A stretch of DNA of 64,000 nt. Origin: Afipia birgiae 34632 (lineage in GTDB: Bacteria; Pseudomonadota; Alphaproteobacteria; Rhizobiales; Xanthobacteraceae). The stretch's first letter is position 1; the number at the start of each line of letters is the position of its first letter. The translations under genes were made by a program, and so were the position numbers. The notes beneath the pieces are model-generated. The model was given only the letters and a program-made list of their open reading frames with translations, did no database searches and was not told the origin of the DNA. The DNA lies in assembly GCF_000308295.2 (NCBI RefSeq), contig NZ_HG326652.1, positions 1,428,392 to 1,492,391 of the forward strand, read 5' to 3'. Below, piece after piece: positions 63,336 to 64,000 of the stretch.

Positions 63336-64000
63336 ATGCGGAAATTACTTTCAACAGTAGCCTTCTTGGCCATCACAATCAGCAGCGCATCTGCCGCGGA
63401 CATGGCTCCGCGGTACAAAGCCCCGCCTCCAATCATTGCTCCTGTCTGGAGCTGGACCGGCTTCTACGGAGGCATCCATGTCGGCGGCGGCTGGAGTGAC
63501 TCCACAGCAACCGTGACCCAGGCAAATTTCCCGGGTTTTGCCGTAGCGTCGATCGGCAACAACGGCAATGGCGTCGTCGGCGGCGGCCAGATCGGCTACA
63601 ATTGGCAGTTCGCTCCCAACTGGGTGCTGGGCATTGAGGGCGATATTTCCGGAACGGGAATCCGCAATGCTAACGTTTCACCCGTCTTCATCGCCGGCGG
63701 CGGGCCGGTTGGCGCTGGCTTCAACCACCTAGCTGACCGTAACATCGACTGGATGGCAAGCATCCGCGGCAGGCTCGGCTACGCGGCGGATCGCTGGCTG
63801 ATATACTTCACAGGTGGCGGTGCGTGGGCCGACGTCAACTATCGCACCGACTTCACTGGATTTGGCTTCAACCCGCTCTCAGCCAACAAGACCCTGTCGG
63901 GCTGGGTCGTCGGCGGCGGTGTGGAATATGCCGTTACGAACAATTGGACCGTACGCGCCGAATACCTCTACTACGATTTCGGCGACGAGAGGCTCGTCAA
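63336..64000 (+). CDS. Omp25/31-type outer-membrane porin, 3' end beyond window
   Basis: 221 codons visible. Signal peptide (MRKLLSTVAFLAITISSASA), then WSWTGFYGGIHVGGGW, YNWQFAPNWVLGIEGDI and IRGRLGYAADRWLIYFTGGG, the small eight-stranded barrel pattern of Omp25/31 (Surface_Ag_2-like) proteins common in Bradyrhizobium. ATG at 63336 with GGGGAG six bases upstream. The last strands and the C-terminal Phe are off the right edge. Confidence 0.92.
   Translation, partial: MRKLLSTVAFLAITISSASAADMAPRYKAPPPIIAPVWSWTGFYGGIHVGGGWSDSTATVTQANFPGFAVASIGNNGNGVVGGGQIGYNWQFAPNWVLGIEGDISGTGIRNANVSPVFIAGGGPVGAGFNHLADRNIDWMASIRGRLGYAADRWLIYFTGGGAWADVNYRTDFTGFGFNPLSANKTLSGWVVGGGVEYAVTNNWTVRAEYLYYDFGDERLV

Noticed and set aside
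1-64000. CRISPR array, prophage, insertion sequence, rRNA operon or defence island
   Set aside because: No regularly spaced repeats, integrase, transposase, phage structural genes or rRNA sequence were seen.

Overview
The window is a chromosomal segment of an alphaproteobacterium, most likely Nitrobacteraceae (Bradyrhizobiaceae: the Bradyrhizobium, Rhodopseudomonas, Nitrobacter and Afipia group). The evidence is high G+C, the gene order pepA / lptG-lptD-surA-pdxA-ksgA and rpsF-rpsR-rplI-dnaB-alr-radA-cvpA-purF, HdaA, a circularly permuted two-piece ssrA, Omp25/31-type porins, LTXXQ proteins, and several short intergenic palindromic repeats of the kind common in this group. I see no rRNA operon, CRISPR array, insertion sequence, prophage or integrase. 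Most of the window is core genome.

Layout. 1-6.6 kb: ppk (cut by the left edge, with a PHO box upstream), hdaA, a CDP-alcohol phosphatidyltransferase, purM-purN, and a PQQ-type sugar dehydrogenase lipoprotein. 6.7-11.3 kb: cspA, an autotransporter-type barrel, a TerC-family transporter, ndk, two tandem Gly/His/Tyr-rich secreted proteins and a small conserved protein. 11.3-16.1 kb: ABC-F ATPase, lipoprotein, holC, pepA. 16.5-24.9 kb: envelope and cofactor operon lptG-lptD-surA-pdxA-ksgA, then adh and a spermidine-synthase-like protein. lptF, normally between pepA and lptG, is reduced to a remnant. 25-36.3 kb: gmk, yicC, mltG, fabF, acpP, fabG, eutBC, a YwqK-like protein, ssrA and fabD. 36.4-38.7 kb: two tiny membrane proteins and a TetR-desaturase pair behind a perfect 25-bp palindrome. 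39-41.5 kb: rpsF-rpsR-DUF2232-rplI. 41.7-46.2 kb: a TetR-thioesterase pair with its own palindrome, a monohaem cytochrome, a Cys-rich secreted protein, a cyclopropane synthase and a rhodanese. 46.4-46.6 kb: two adjacent degenerate tRNA-like sequences. 46.9-55.9 kb: dnaB, alr, a RidA-like protein, an unlisted 25-residue membrane peptide, an NHL propeller, radA, cvpA, purF. 55.9-64 kb: a GNAT-methyltransferase fusion, an SDR, a glycine-rich LTXXQ protein, der with a lipoprotein and a TPR protein, a small conserved protein, an AraC fragment and an Omp25/31 porin cut by the right edge.

Functionally the window combines envelope building (LPS transport, MltG, fatty-acid synthesis, desaturation and cyclopropanation), purine synthesis (purM, purN, purF, gmk, ndk), replication and repair (hdaA, holC, dnaB, radA) and translation (rpsF, rpsR, rplI, ksgA, der, ssrA). 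I found no clearly new multi-gene system. The observations most worth checking are the missing lptF, the tandem tRNA relics, the permuted ssrA and its tag, the two TetR operators, the 31-bp-period repeat near 10 kb, and the 25-residue peptide gene.
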